Assembly: GCA_019828595.1 (NCBI GenBank)
Contig: JAHQRK010000002.1
Coordinates: forward strand, 744,001-808,000
DNA from: Aphanomyces cochlioides
Lineage: Eukaryota > Oomycota > Saprolegniomycetes > Saprolegniales > Verrucalvaceae
DNA: 64,000 nt
Reading direction: 5' to 3'
Shown here: positions 11,210 through 23,416 of the stretch, piece by piece
Position numbering within the stretch: the first letter of the stretch is position 1
Layout of the letters: every line of letters begins with the position of its first letter
The notes under the pieces: model-generated
Seen by the model: only the letters and a program-made list of their open reading frames with translations
Database searches by the model: none
Told to the model about the DNA's origin: nothing
Translations under genes and position numbers: made by a program

Positions 11210-12537
11210 ATGGATATCGGCTCGATCACTGCTGTGACATCAGCCTCGAGAGCGTCAGCAACCAATGTGACTTTCCTGAACCTTGCACGGCAAACTCAAG
11301 CAAAACGTGGCCACAATAAAAGCGCTCGTGGCGGCTCCAGAGTCGGCCGCAAAGCCAATCTTGAACGAGACTTTCAAAGTGGAAACGAGAGAATACTTCG
11401 CGACTACTTTTCGCCGAATTTCGTCCATGACGATGGATTGTTCCGAAGACGCTTTCGCATGCAGAAACGATTGTTTGTAAGAATCATGCAAGGTGTTGAA
11501 GTTCAAGATCCTTGGTTTTCTCAAAAGTATGATGCGGTCACGAAAATGCCAGGCCTTTCTCCATTGCAAAAGATTGTGGCTGCAATGAGAATTGTTGCGT
11601 ATGGGTGTGCTGCCGATGCTTGTGATGAGTACGTCCGCATCTCTGAACCAACTGCCAGTGTTGCTTTAACTCATTTCTGCCGTGCTGTTATTGATCGATT
11701 TGGACTGGAATATTTGCGAGCTCCAACATCTGAGGATTTGTCAATGCTGCTCAACTACAATGCGAAGCGTGGCTTCCCTGGAATGGTTGGTTCAATAGAC
11801 TCCTACGCATGGAAATGGGATAAATGCCCGTCCACTTTTAAGGGTGCGTACACTGGTGATAAAGGCATGCTGTCGTTCTCGAAGCAATTGTTCATCACAG
11901 AACGTGGATATGGCACGCTTTTGCTGGTATGCCTGGATCAATTAACGATATTAATGTCTTGCACCGATCAAATTGCCTTGACGACATTGTTCTTGGAAGA
12001 TTGCCGAATGTCGAGTATCGCATCAATGGATCATATTACCATACACCATACTGGTTGTCTGACGGAATATATCCCGAATGGTCTACATTTGTGAAGACTA
12101 TCCCCGATCCTCTGACAGCTGAGCGCCGCCATTTTGCAAAGCTTCAAGAATCATACAGGAAGGATGTCGAACGATTTTCTGGCATTCTCCAAAGTAGGTT
12201 TGCTATCGTCAAACGCCCGTCTCGATTTATGTCTGTGGAAAAGATGGTTCTAATCATCACAGCTTGCTGTATCCTCCACAACATGATTGTGGAAGACGAA
12301 GTAGACAGCTATCACTTGATTGACTTTGACACGAATAGCCTCAGCAAGGGCAAGACGAGAAGATCTAAGACGAACAACGATGAGACCTTCATCATGGTAC
12401 ATCCACGGGGAGACGAAATGCCAATAAGTTTAGCGCAAAAAATTGAGCACATCAAATCCATCCAGAACAGAGATGCCCACTATCGATTGAAGAATGACCT
12501 TGTTGCTCATTGCTGGGCACGGCTGGGACGAAAATGA
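11210..12537 (+). pseudogene. Harbinger-1 DDE transposase, frameshifted
   Basis: This is a PIF/Harbinger transposase (DDE_Tnp_4-like), which would cut and rejoin DNA. The first frame (from the ATG at 11210) carries the first catalytic aspartate in MVGSIDSYAWKW. A one-base frameshift near 11867-11872 moves the rest into another frame, where MPGSINDINVLHRS holds the second aspartate and SYRKDVERFSGILQSRF the glutamate. After the shift the frame stays open to 12537. No splice pair of the local type explains the break, so I call it a pseudogene. Identity of the family is clear from the three motifs. Confidence 0.82.
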
Positions 12538-12665
12538 AAATGTAAAAGATGCATTAGATTTTAGACTACTCGAGTGTTAAGTCACTTAGTTTCTCTCACA
12601 CGCTGTCGAGCAGTCATGATGTAATTTTTGGCGTCATCATCAAGTGCATCTACGTTTATCGTGAA

Positions 12666-13323
12666 CTAAGCGAGCTCTTGTTGACTTGCTCTTTTGGCTT
12701 CTTCCTTCGCAGCACTTTCAGCTTGTGTATCGGCCATTTGTTGTATACATTGAGCAATGCGATCCATAAATTCACGCTGTTCTTTCACGAAAGAAACAAT
12801 TGCCGCACTTGTTTCTCGCCCAAGCTCATCCTGTATCATCTCTCGCTTGGCTCTCTTCACTCCAACAGGACGTCCATTGGATGCCACAAGCTCAGAGCTT
12901 TGAAGTGCATGACGTTCGTACCGATCAAACGACAATGAAGTCGGGATTCATTGTCGTTTGATCGGTACGAACGTCTGGAACATTGAAAAATTTGGGAGAC
13001 TCACGTGAGAGATATTCCCAAACATCACGATGGCGGAACGCTTTGCCTTCGACTGCTTGGTAAGCAACGAATGCGTCCGCGACATAGTCTTCATGACGTT
13101 TGTCTGATTCAGCGTTGTTCTCCATTTTTCGAAACATTCCTGCAAACTTAGACACACATCTGTGCAGCGCACTCCAACGATGAGGTAGACTTGACGAAGC
13201 GCGCTTGGTGTTGGGGAGTTGTCGCTCGAATTCTTCGTGGATACTCCAAAACACGCCAAACTTTTGACCATTTGCAACGATCGGATCGTGTGAAATAGCC
13301 ACGTACGCGCGAGCCAAAGCCAT
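12666..13323 (-). pseudogene. Harbinger-1 Myb/SANT-like DNA-binding ORF, split by a palindrome
   Basis: The minus-strand frame starting at ATG 13323 continues a preceding WTDQED and reads as the trihelix/Myb-like partner protein of Harbinger elements: IVANGQKFGVFWSIHEEFE, then LPHRWSALHRCVSKFAGM. It stops at 12925, just after RESPKFFNVPDVRTDQ. A second frame (12935-12666) carries the likely continuation, beginning near HALQSSELVASNGRPVG and ending in a helical, Gln- and Lys-rich tail. The break falls exactly at a 28-bp perfect inverted repeat with a 9-nt loop (12911-12975), so a local inverted duplication probably broke the gene. Upstream of 13323 the frame is also disturbed. Such proteins escort the transposase to the element ends. 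Confidence 0.7.
12911..12975. repeat. Perfect 28-bp palindrome, 9-nt loop
   Basis: Bases 12911-12938 and 12948-12975 are exact reverse complements, separated by AGTCGGGAT. It lies inside the Harbinger-1 Myb-like gene and creates its premature stop. A snap-back template switch during replication or repair would make this structure (inference). Confidence 0.95.
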
Positions 13324-13569
13324 GTCTTCTTGGTCTGTCCATCCTAAACCTTTCGTCCTTTCTTCGTCTCTTTATCGCCCATGCTGTCAAAGTGTCCGCT
13401 CGATTTGTCGATGAAACCACCGATTGCTAGAGGAATGTATGTCTAGCTATTTCCAAACGAAATGGCTACGCAGGGGAAAGAATATAGCTATAGCTATGAG
13501 GGTGGGTATGAGTTTTAGCCATTTTCTGACTATGGCTATGGTTATAGCTACGGGGTGGAGATGCTCTTA

Positions 13570-14153
13570 TGGGGTTTTGTTGATGTTCGAGTTAGCTGCA
13601 CAGTGCAATCAAGCATTGTTTCAGCTGCATTTCGATGGTCTAAGACCTCCAGAAGTCGTAGTAGTTACGAAGATATCGCCTTCGGCGTAACCGCCATGCC
13701 GCAATTTTCAATTTTGTCGAAAAATTTTTCTTTACACCATTGGATAATATTCGGCATGGACTATCGAATACTGACATCCGATTGGCTTGAAACGCTCTGG
13801 AAGATGCTCAAACACAGAAAATAGATTTTTTAACCGGATTATCCGGAAAATATTTTGACGAAATTTTTGGAAATTGTGTTCGCTGGAGCTGTCGAGTCAT
13901 TCCAATATTCACTCTCGTCCGAGCCTTCAGCACACCAGGCCGACCCATTGCCACCTTGATCACTCATTTTGTTCTATTGTCTGGAATATAATGATTTCTG
14001 TAGTTTATGTCAATTTCTTTCCATGGTCATTTCTCAAAAGAAGTGGATGAGGAAACCAGAGTGGTACTCCGGCTTCAATTGATTTTCTCAAAAGTCGAAA
14101 AATGGCCTATGAATCATTTTGTTTGCCGGGGTCTCATATAATAATGAGATAAA
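13570..14153. other. Intergenic spacer between Harbinger 1 and the Helitron array
   Basis: About 580 bp with no convincing gene. It includes a TTAACCGGATTATCCGG motif at about 13834-13850, similar to the promoter-proximal motif elsewhere. A plus frame at 13555-13824 crosses the Harbinger end and is not credible. The last bases before the Helitron read GAGATAAA, directly adjoining the CTAG terminus. Confidence 0.4.
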
Positions 14154-14472
14154 CTAGGGTGAGGCCAGGGCTACGCCCCTGGGTGGAGCGTTTTGCTTGG
14201 AAATAACAAAGATTTGCTCACACACATGAAACGTTTGAAGCCATACTATGAATTTTGAATTTGATTCAGGCCCAGTTCGAAGTAAAAAAATAAGTTAACG
14301 CCGAGCATTCTGATTGGCTACTGTTGACTGACGAATATTTTTTTTTCGTCAGGAGATAAATCATGTCCTGACCAAAAAACCGTCGACTCGTACCGAAAGA
14401 AAAATAAATTATCCAATCAGAGATCATATTATTTTGAAACTAAGGAGACGGCATTTACTTCGCACTCCTTAT

Positions 14473-16678
14473 TCACTTCTTTCTTAAATCCATAGTCGTC
14501 TTTCGCCAATTCCACTCCCTGTCGATTTCAACCCACTTTGGATTGCATGTCACAGTGATAAAAAGGTCTGGTCGACCGAACTTGCGAACAATTGCCATGA
14601 CGTCAAGGTAACGTTGTCTCATGTACCGAGGTCCACCCGTGTAAGATGACGGCAAAACAATCCTTTTTCCAATGCTTCTGAGGTCCACATCATCCGAAAC
14701 AGCGTCATGAAGTGCGCGGTACGTGTCGCTGCGGAGGTTGTTGGTTTGGTCACGAATATATCGAAGCCTTTGGTTTTCCACCTTTGCAAAATTATCGACT
14801 GCAAACACTTGAAATAGAGGTCCGCTGGCATGTAATGGAGAAAATGCACCGCGCTCGTACAAATGGTACCGAGCATAATCGTTCAAACTCACGTTTTCAT
14901 GATTGCGACCGCTCTTGTTGTCAAACGACCACCCCAAAGTCCCAGTGGGAAAGAGCAAAGGGTATTGAAGCGGGTCATATGCCGAATGAAATTCCTTAAT
15001 GCGAAATAAGCGTTGTTCCCCAGGTTGTCGATCCAAACGCACATGTTTACCAACGTGATAGTTTCGCTGAACTTCGCTGAGTACGGGGCCATCAATACCA
15101 TGCAGTAAGATATGACGCCCTGACTTGGACGTTTCTGAAAAAAGAACAGCGATTTCAGAACACGTAGGAAGGTTATGCGTTCGGCTGTTGCTTCGAGGCT
15201 GAGCAGTGAGCACAATTCTCATGTCGTCATCCTTTGGAATATCCTTCGCATGCTTGTACAGCTGGGTGAACGCGTTGTGCTGTAGTAGTAGACGCTGGAT
15301 TTTCGTCACAGTTGACACATTAAGATTTCCCCCAAGCATTCTTCGTCGTATGCTTGCTTGCGTTTCAGGATCCGTAATGTAGATCTGGGCGTAACTGGCT
15401 TGTTCTTCGTCCACAGGCAACAGTGGTCCAATCAAATGATGCAAAGCGCCTTGGATTGTATAAGATCTCGGCCCACCGTTGCCGTGAATAATTTCTTGGG
15501 TACCAATAGATGTAAAGACAAAGAGGGCGTTGTACCGGCGAGTGTTATTGACAAACCCTCTGGTTTTGAACAAAGCAATGTATTCGCGAAACTCGGGTGT
15601 GTCAGGCCAGGTAGCAACAGGCAGCACTCGAGTGGAGTGCCTCCACCGCAGCAGTCCTTTTCTTCGCCTGGCCAAATCTTCGCTTCGCAATGGCGGCAAA
15701 TCGAACGCTGCTCAATAGTATGAAGAGGCACCAATGATTCATCGAAGTCATCGAAACTGACGCGTGCACTGTTGTGATCACTCTTCTTCTTCGGGCGACC
15801 CTTGGGTTTATTCCGGAGACTTAATCCTTGCTCGCGAGGAGGTACATCAATCAAATCCACATCCACGTTTAGCGGAGGATCAGCATTTGCCAAGGCAAGT
15901 AATTGATTGTCAGTGTTGCAATCCACATTTCCATCGGAAATATCGTGGTTTCTTCTTCACCTCCTTCATTCATACGGTTAGGTTGTAGCGCAGCATAGAT
16001 CCTTCGATTGTCAACTCTGCGCTCGCGATCTTCTTGCTCCTGAGCTGCCAGAATCTTGAGATGATGGTCACTTTGAGCGTGATAATGGATTCCGTCTTCT
16101 CCCTCCTTGGTTTCCTCTTCGTCGCTCTTATGCATGTCCGTATGGTGCAAAATGATAGCACCCCGCCCTTGATTCGCAACCTCAGTGTTGTGCTTTTTTT
16201 CGCGAGCACGTTTGTTGTATTCCGCCTTCTTGGATCTTTTCATAGCCACCTCTTTGTCGAAGTCCTCCACGATAGCATGCCGTTTCTTTTCGCGAGCACG
16301 ATTGTTGTACTCCACCTTTAGGAGAGCTTGCCGCTTCTTTTCGTGATCACGATTGTTGTACTCCGCCTTTAGGAGAGCGTGCCGTTTCTTTTCGCGAGCA
16401 CGTTTGTTGTACTCCGCCTTGTTGGCCTTTCTCATAGCCGCCTCGTCGTTAGGCATCAAGGCATCGTCATCCACAGCCCAGCCATTAGCTCCAGTTGATG
16501 CAGACTCTTGTTCGGTAGTATGCACTTCATTCCGCTCTGCTTGCTTCCCAGGTTCGGAGTTATCGATCGCATGTCCTTGATTGTCATTGTCATGATTGCC
16601 ATTGCCTTTCTTAGAGGCCGAGTAGTTGTTACTTTCTACGCAGAAAACTGCGTCAGACAAATGTTCATACAAAAACAT
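14473..16678 (-). pseudogene. Helitron copy 1: ORF1 and Helitron-like N-terminal region, truncated
   Basis: Two adjoining coding blocks on the minus strand. The first (to 15869) is a charged protein with four KAEYNKRAREKKR-type repeats of about 17 residues. The second contains ICRHCEAKIWPGEEKDCC, a frameshift (shared by all three copies), then FREYIALFKTRGFVNNTRRY and the Helitron_like_N segment GGPRYMRQRYLDVMAIV with FGRPDLFITVTCNP. A lost base near 14513, where copy 3 has CCAGCTCCC and this copy CCACTCCC, shifts the end into a short tail that stops at 14473. The HUH nuclease and helicase are absent. The start is uncertain; the ATG at 16678 is the first in the ORF1 frame. Confidence 0.7.
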
Positions 16679-17404
16679 CAACACAAAAATGATAATGTGA
16701 TTGGATCGTAAAAATACTGTGGATATGTGTCCCGCCACTTAAGCTTAACATAATGTGGTTTGCCAGAAAATACTACTCATTTCTTTCATAAATCGTACAG
16801 AGTTCGCGGTATTTATTAAACATCACTTTGTTTAATATCGCGTATTGAACTCGTACATCCAATGAGTTGAAACTTTGATACTGGGTAATACACCTGCTAA
16901 GTATCATGAAACACCCCTGAAGTGTTTCAATCTACTCGCCGTAGGCCCACTATCAACAGTGGTACTCCATCAAAAAAGTAGCACCATCAGTTGCAATAGT
17001 GGTAACCAACGTTACATATTGTCCCCTTACTGTAAAAAGTTGAACTATGGGGAGAGGATTTACTCGTCCAAAGTCAATATGAAAATACAGTAAAAACACA
17101 CGTTTTAGCTGTCCCTGGCTGTCCCTGGCTGCTCTATGAAAATGTCCGGTATTTCGAGCCAAAAAAGCCCTACTTCGTAACATTCGCATTTATATATAAA
17201 AAATTTTGATCGCGTCGGAATTCGCCTTTCGGAGTCCAAGCCTCTGGCCAGAGTATGGCTTAAAGTGGCAGAAAGGGCTCGTCACCCTACTGCACAGTGT
17301 GTTGACCGCTTATTCAGCGGCCTTTTCTGCCCGAGTGAAGCTATCCTAAGACATGCATCTCATCTTGCATCGTCCCAGAAAAACCCAATTGCCATGCATC
17401 TCGT
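16679..17404. other. Helitron copy 1, 5' non-coding region
   Basis: AT-rich leader of the Helitron on the minus strand between ORF1 and the Merlin insertion, with no credible gene. It carries an 11-bp tandem duplication (CTGTCCCTGG unit near 17110-17132) which copy 3 has only once. The same region recurs at 22691-23416 in copy 2 and, with small changes, at 30142-30838 in copy 3. Confidence 0.6.
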
Positions 17405-18094
17405 GGCGCTCCTCCAAAGGAACCCCACTGGACTCTTTCAACCTGTATTAACGGACAAATGACGAATTGATTTTGTATCCAGATAAAAGAATCGATTATC
17501 CAGATAAACTATAAACTCCAATCTGACCCCACGAATGCGCGCCATTGAAAGAGAACCATCCAATCCTTATACTTAGAAATAGAATACCACTCCAGTTGAA
17601 ACCTACTAAACACAAACAATAAGAGCCATTCACTTGTCTGGACATACATTTCGAAATTTGCAATGGACAGTCTATATGACTTGTCCGATGTCTCGGACTA
17701 CACGTTCGACAGGGTTATGAAGGAAACAGTCAGCGAGTCAGCCGCTGTTGAATGGTGCATGAAAGTAAGTTGAAACTCCTGTAGAATGAAACTCACAGTC
17801 AATTGAAGGTGTGTGGGAAGTACGTGTGAAACAGTACTTGAAGGCCATGCGAGGTGTTCAAACTGATGACCTTCAATCTTACCTTGATCAGTTCATGTGG
17901 CGAAGCAAAACGCAACAGGTAGTATGTATTTTAAAGGCGTAGTGATAGCTATTCGTAAAACCTATATCTAATACATGACAGCGTTCATTGCATTCCATGT
18001 CACTTTGTTCCGTCCAAGGAAATATCCGGATAATTATGCGGAAGGTTTAATACAGGTTGAAAGAGTCCAGTGGGGTTCCTTTGGAGGAGCGCCC
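17405..18094 (+). mobile_element. Merlin-type element, internally deleted (in Helitron 1)
   Basis: Perfect 47-bp terminal inverted repeats starting GGCGCTCCTCCAAAGGAACC, flanked by an 8-bp target duplication CATCTCGT at 17397-17404 and 18095-18102. Length 690 bp. An 8-bp duplication and an IS1595/ISXO2-like protein remnant inside point to the Merlin superfamily. Helitron copy 3 has the uninterrupted site at about 30835-30845, proving insertion after the copies diverged. Internal motifs TATCCAGATAA (left) and TATCCGGATAA (right) resemble the promoter-like motif of host genes. Confidence 0.9.
17663..17942 (+). pseudogene. Merlin/ISXO2-like transposase remnant
   Basis: Two exons around a 34-nt intron (17765-17798) keep frame and give about 80 residues. 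The N-terminal piece starts at ATG 17663 (MDSLYDLSDVSDYTFDRV). The second exon reads SIEGVWEVRVKQYLKAMRG and DDLQSYLDQFMWR, matching the end of the DDE domain of ISXO2/IS1595 transposases, where the glutamate sits in the IEG-x-W motif. The zinc-ribbon and both catalytic aspartates are missing, so the gene is an internal-deletion derivative with normal ends. The ribbon and DDE core would have stood where the short intron now lies. Confidence 0.65.
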
Positions 18095-18983
18095 ATCTCG
18101 TCTTTGGCAGGTATTATTTTAAATAGTAGGACAATATTTTCATTTTGTATGTGGAATTGTTTGATTATTAATATTATCGACAACTGCCACGTCCAGCATC
18201 ATGGGAGCATCGTGACAAAACATGAAACCAATTAGAGAGCAACACACCAAATAATTGACAAATGGATATTTGCCATGGATATGGGGCAAACAACCTTGAG
18301 TGGTCAAATGAGTTGATGTTGGTTGGAAGTGCTGACAACAATGAACGAACTTGTCTCAAATTGCTCATTTTGTACTTGGATAAAGTATATAAAAATTGCT
18401 CATTTGTTGACTTGACGTTTGTATGTGAAAATTACTCTCGTACTTAGTCTCGTACTTACGTGTTGCGTTAGAGCTTAAGAGACAAGGGTGAGGCCAGGGC
18501 TACGCCCCTGGGTGGAGCGTTTTTGCTATGGAAAAAACAAAGATTTGATCACACACATGAAACGTTTGAAGCCATACTATGAATTTTGAATTTGATTCAG
18601 GTCCAGTTCGAAGTAAAAAAAATAAGTTAACGCTGAGGATTCTGATTGGCTACTGTTGACTGACGAATATGTTTTTTTCGTCAGGAGATAAATCATATAC
18701 CCAAGTTCAGATTGCACAATCTGTGCGATCGATGAGTAGATCGAGGTCATCGTTGGTTGACAATCACGTACTTCTTCATCTTGTAATACTGTATCGTTGA
18801 ATCTAAGTATAAGGTGCGTAGTTTGGGGTTAGCTAATCTCGAGGATTTATCGTCCAATTCATCGGTACGATGCAATTGGACTTGATCCAGGAAGTCACGG
18901 CAATTCCACAACAACACAGTGTATATATTTGTAAGAACATGATAACGTTTGTTAGTTATGGATGAAGTTTTATGAAGTCCTGA

Positions 18984-20757
18984 CTATTCTAATGCTTCTT
19001 GATACACAATGTTTTTCGTGTAGATTCCAGGCAGTCCATCGTACTGTCCATTGGCGACCAAAAACTTAATGTTGCCTTTTGCTTGGGCTCTTGACATGGC
19101 GACGTGAAGCTGTCCATGCGAGAAGACGGGTTCTGGAAGGTAGACGCCCACGTGAGAAATCGTTTGACCTTGAGCCTTGTGAATCGTCATTGCGAAGGCA
19201 ACTTGAACAGGAAATTGTCTTCTGCGTAGCTCAAATGGGTAATTGTTTTGCTCACCATCGTGAATTGTAGTAGTTCGGGGAATGTAAACGATCTTGTTCG
19301 TGTGGGAGCCGTTCATAATTTGAGCCTTGATACATCGTGTTTTCAGCTCAAGAACAATTAAACGTGTTCCGTTGCACATGCCTTCCGAAGTACACAAATT
19401 ACGAAGCAGAATAATGGGGCAACCAGCTTTCAAATGCAACTTGTGGCTGGGGAAGTTGTTGATGTCTATAGAATTCAGAAACTCGATGGGGAACTCGCAT
19501 GCATTTGTGTCCGAGTTGGGTTTGTCAGCAACAGAATCGGCGGACAAATATGTCATTTCGCAGTCGGAAGTGAGTCGCTCAAGAAGTGTTGTGTTGATGT
19601 CAGCAACAACACTATGTTTGGGTGCAAGGATAGCTCGACATCCAAAGTACGATCTAAGTGCATTGATGCGCAGGTTGTTCATGTCTTGATAGACGCTGTG
19701 TAAAAATGACCCCAAATCATCAGGCGACTTGTATGGAATCGCCAAATCATCAGGTAGTCGAATGTAATCGGCACCGAGTTCGGTACATGTGGGGTATGTT
19801 CCATGGCCAATAGACTTGAGCAATGCAGCAAACTCTCGAACACTCTCTGAGTTGTTGTTGGTCAACCTCATGTTCACCGTCAGATGAAACTGTGCGATAT
19901 TTCTCCAAAGGTAGCTGTTCTTCAAGCATGCTTCGAGGATTAGCCCAGGTGTGCCCTTCAAAATGACTGGAAGCATTTGCTTGAAGTCGCCCGAGAATAT
20001 GACGACCTTTCCACCAAAAGGAAGCGCGTTTCCATCAAATCTTGTAGCATGTGATCAACGGCCTCCACGGCATACTTGTGCATCATCGAACACTCGTACC
20101 AAATAATAAGTTCTGTGAGACGTAAAAGTTCCGCAAGATGTGACTGCTTCCGAACGTCACATCGGCTAAGCTCGTGCAATGATCTTGGAAGACAGAATCT
20201 CGAATGCGCAGTTGTACCTCCGATCAAATTCAGAGCAGCAAGTCCGGACGAAGCAACAGCCAAGGCAATTTTGTTCATTGAGCGCACTTGAGCCAGTAAA
20301 ATGTTTGAGATAAACGTCTTCCCTGAGCCGCCCTCACCTTCGAGAAAATATACTTTGCCTCTTCGAACAGTACTTTCCTTCGTAATCTCGCTCATAACGT
20401 CGTTGTAGAAGACCTCGTGCTCTTCGGTCATCGTAGACTTGCCTTCCAAAATGCCTTGGATTTGTTCTTGGTTGTGCGAAGATTCCATAGCCACTAATCG
20501 GTTGGATTGACGGCCCCTGTTTGTTTCCTCAAGAGCAAGATATTGTTCGAAATGTGCAAGCTGTGGAAGCTCCGGAAAACGATCCAAGCTTGATGCATTC
20601 GACTCGAGGCCTTTCGATAAAGCCTGAATTGTGAAAGCTGTAGATTTTTGAGAATCGTCGGGGTACATGCGGTGAAAATCTTGCCTCATTTCATCTTCGA
20701 ATTTGTTCCATAGCCCTCGTGCGTCCGCAGGTTCACAGTGAATCAGAATACTGACAA
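18984..20757 (-). pseudogene. Helitron copy 2: PIF1-like helicase, truncated and frameshifted
   Basis: Same protein as the copy 3 helicase (Walker A GEGGSGKT, C-terminal AMTIHKAQGQT) but the upstream part is lost at the duplication junction at 20757. A single-base deletion at about 20033 (CGCGTTTCC here, CGCGTTGTCC in copy 3) splits it into two frames, 20689-19958 and 19976-18984. It cannot make an active helicase. Confidence 0.85.
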
Positions 20758-22690
20758 TTGGTCACGAATATATCGAAGCCTTTGGTTTTCCACCTTTGCA
20801 AAATTATCGACTGCAAACACTTGAAATAGAGGTCCGCTGGCATGTAATGGAGAAAATGCACCGCGCTCGTACAAATGGTACCGAGCATAATCGTTCAAAC
20901 TCACGTTTTCATGATTGCGACCGCTCTTGTTGTCAAACGACCACCCCAAAGTCCCAGTGGGAAAGAGCAAAGGGTATTGAAGCGGGTCATATGCCGAATG
21001 AAATTCCTTAATGCGAAATAAGCGTTGTTCCCCAGGTTGTCGATCCAAACGCACATGTTTACCAACGTGATAGTTTCGCTGAACTTCGCTGAGTACGGGG
21101 CCATCAATACCATGCAGTAAGATATGACGCCCTGACTTGGACGTTTCTGAAAAAAGAACAGCGATTTCAGAACACGTAGGAAGGTTATGCGTTCGGCTGT
21201 TGCTTCGAGGCTGAGCAGTGAGCACAATTCTCATGTCGTCATCCTTTGGAATATCCTTCGCATGCTTGTACAGCTGGGTGAACGCGTTGTGCTGTAGTAG
21301 TAGACGCTGGATTTTCGTCACAGTTGACACATTAAGATTTCCCCCAAGCATTCTTCGTCGTATGCTTGCTTGCGTTTCAGGATCCGTAATGTAGATCTGG
21401 GCGTAACTGGCTTGTTCTTCGTCCACAGGCAACAGTGGTCCAATCAAATGATGCAAAGCGCCTTGGATTGTATAAGATCTCGGCCCACCGTTGCCGTGAA
21501 TAATTTCTTGGGTACCAATAGATGTAAAGACAAAGAGGGCGTTGTACCGGCGAGTGTTATTGACAAACCCTCTGGTTTTGAACAAAGCAATGTATTCGCG
21601 AAACTCGGGTGTGTCAGGCCAGGTAGCAACAGGCAGCACTCGAGTGGAGTGCCTCCACCGCAGCAGTCCTTTTCTTCGCCTGGCCAAATCTTCGCTTCGC
21701 AATGGCGGCAAATCGAACGCTGCTCAATAGTATGAAGAGGCACCAATGATTCATCGAAGTCATCGAAACTGACGCGTGCACTGTTGTGATCACTCTTCTT
21801 CTTCGGGCGACCCTTGGGTTTATTCCGGAGACTTAATCCTTGCTCGCGAGGAGGTACATCAATCAAATCCACATCCACGTTTAGCGGAGGATCAGCATTT
21901 GCCAAGGCAAGTAATTGATTGTCAGTGTTGCAATCCACATTTCCATCGGAAATATCGTGGTTTCTTCTTCACCTCCTTCATTCATACGGTTAGGTTGTAG
22001 CGCAGCATAGATCCTTCGATTGTCAACTCTGCGCTCGCGATCTTCTTGCTCCTGAGCTGCCAGAATCTTGAGATGATGGTCACTTTGAGCGTGATAATGG
22101 ATTCCGTCTTCTCCCTCCTTGGTTTCCTCTTCGTCGCTCTTATGCATGTCCGTATGGTGCAAAATGATAGCACCCCGCCCTTGATTCGCAACCTCAGTGT
22201 TGTGCTTTTTTTCGCGAGCACGTTTGTTGTATTCCGCCTTCTTGGATCTTTTCATAGCCACCTCTTTGTCGAAGTCCTCCACGATAGCATGCCGTTTCTT
22301 TTCGCGAGCACGATTGTTGTACTCCACCTTTAGGAGAGCTTGCCGCTTCTTTTCGTGATCACGATTGTTGTACTCCGCCTTTAGGAGAGCGTGCCGTTTC
22401 TTTTCGCGAGCACGTTTGTTGTACTCCGCCTTGTTGGCCTTTCTCATAGCCGCCTCGTCGTTAGGCATCAAGGCATCGTCATCCACAGCCCAGCCATTAG
22501 CTCCAGTTGATGCAGACTCTTGTTCGGTAGTATGCACTTCATTCCGCTCTGCTTGCTTCCCAGGTTCGGAGTTATCGATCGCATGTCCTTGATTGTCATT
22601 GTCATGATTGCCATTGCCTTTCTTAGAGGCCGAGTAGTTGTTACTTTCTACGCAGAAAACTGCGTCAGACAAATGTTCATACAAAAACAT
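20758..22690 (-). pseudogene. Helitron copy 2: ORF1 and Rep N-terminal region, truncated
   Basis: A repeat of the copy 1 block at an offset of 6,012. ORF1 with its KAEYNKRAREKKR repeats lies at 21881-22690, followed by the CRHCEAKIWPGEE segment and the Helitron N-terminal frame (21711-20743). That frame ends after LRYIRDQ, where it runs across the duplication junction into helicase sequence read in the wrong frame and stops at 20743. The HUH motif is missing. Confidence 0.75.
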
Positions 22691-23416
22691 CAACACAAAA
22701 ATGATAATGTGATTGGATCGTAAAAATACTGTGGATATGTGTCCCGCCACTTAAGCTTAACATAATGTGGTTTGCCAGAAAATACTACTCATTTCTTTCA
22801 TAAATCGTACAGAGTTCGCGGTATTTATTAAACATCACTTTGTTTAATATCGCGTATTGAACTCGTACATCCAATGAGTTGAAACTTTGATACTGGGTAA
22901 TACACCTGCTAAGTATCATGAAACACCCCTGAAGTGTTTCAATCTACTCGCCGTAGGCCCACTATCAACAGTGGTACTCCATCAAAAAAGTAGCACCATC
23001 AGTTGCAATAGTGGTAACCAACGTTACATATTGTCCCCTTACTGTAAAAAGTTGAACTATGGGGAGAGGATTTACTCGTCCAAAGTCAATATGAAAATAC
23101 AGTAAAAACACACGTTTTAGCTGTCCCTGGCTGTCCCTGGCTGCTCTATGAAAATGTCCGGTATTTCGAGCCAAAAAAGCCCTACTTCGTAACATTCGCA
23201 TTTATATATAAAAAATTTTGATCGCGTCGGAATTCGCCTTTCGGAGTCCAAGCCTCTGGCCAGAGTATGGCTTAAAGTGGCAGAAAGGGCTCGTCACCCT
23301 ACTGCACAGTGTGTTGACCGCTTATTCAGCGGCCTTTTCTGCCCGAGTGAAGCTATCCTAAGACATGCATCTCATCTTGCATCGTCCCAGAAAAACCCAA
23401 TTGCCATGCATCTCGT

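Larger units (their letters stand above)
11064..13566. mobile_element. PIF/Harbinger element 1 (degenerate, TSD TTA)
   Basis: The left end reads GAGCACCTCCACCCC and the right end, reversed, GAGCATCTCCACCCC. Both are flanked by TTA (11061-11063 and 13567-13569), the 3-bp duplication typical of PIF/Harbinger. The inside shows the usual two genes pointing at each other: a DDE transposase on plus and a Myb/SANT-like DNA-binding protein on minus. Both are damaged. Further inward the TIRs share a TAGCCATAG-rich stretch. At 2,503 bp it is close in size to the second Harbinger (2,506 bp), but the two have different termini and proteins. Confidence 0.88.
14154..18482 (-). mobile_element. Helitron copy 1 (deleted, 3' end CTAG)
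   Basis: Read on the minus strand, this Helitron ends in CTAG at 14154-14157, preceded by a hairpin (14165-14182; stem CCAGGG/CCCTGG) seven bases away. That is the classical Helitron 3' terminus, and the next host base is T. Bases 14158 to about 14369 match the 3' ends of copies 2 and 3. About 113 unrelated bases follow, and coding homology resumes at about 14483 inside the N-terminal Rep region. The whole helicase and the HUH part are therefore missing. The 5' end joins copy 2 directly at 18482/18483. From 14746 on, the sequence is nearly identical to copy 2. It cannot move on its own. Confidence 0.85.

Noticed and set aside
16034..16711. Plus-strand frames over the Helitron ORF1 (for example SVVLFFASTFVVFRLLGS)
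   Set aside because: Hydrophobic shadow of the charged repeat protein on the minus strand; repeated in all three copies for that reason.
16739..18482. Idea that the repeated block is a CRISPR-like or phage-type system
   Set aside because: Repeats are long, eukaryotic splice sites are present and the block is explained by Helitrons and a Merlin element.
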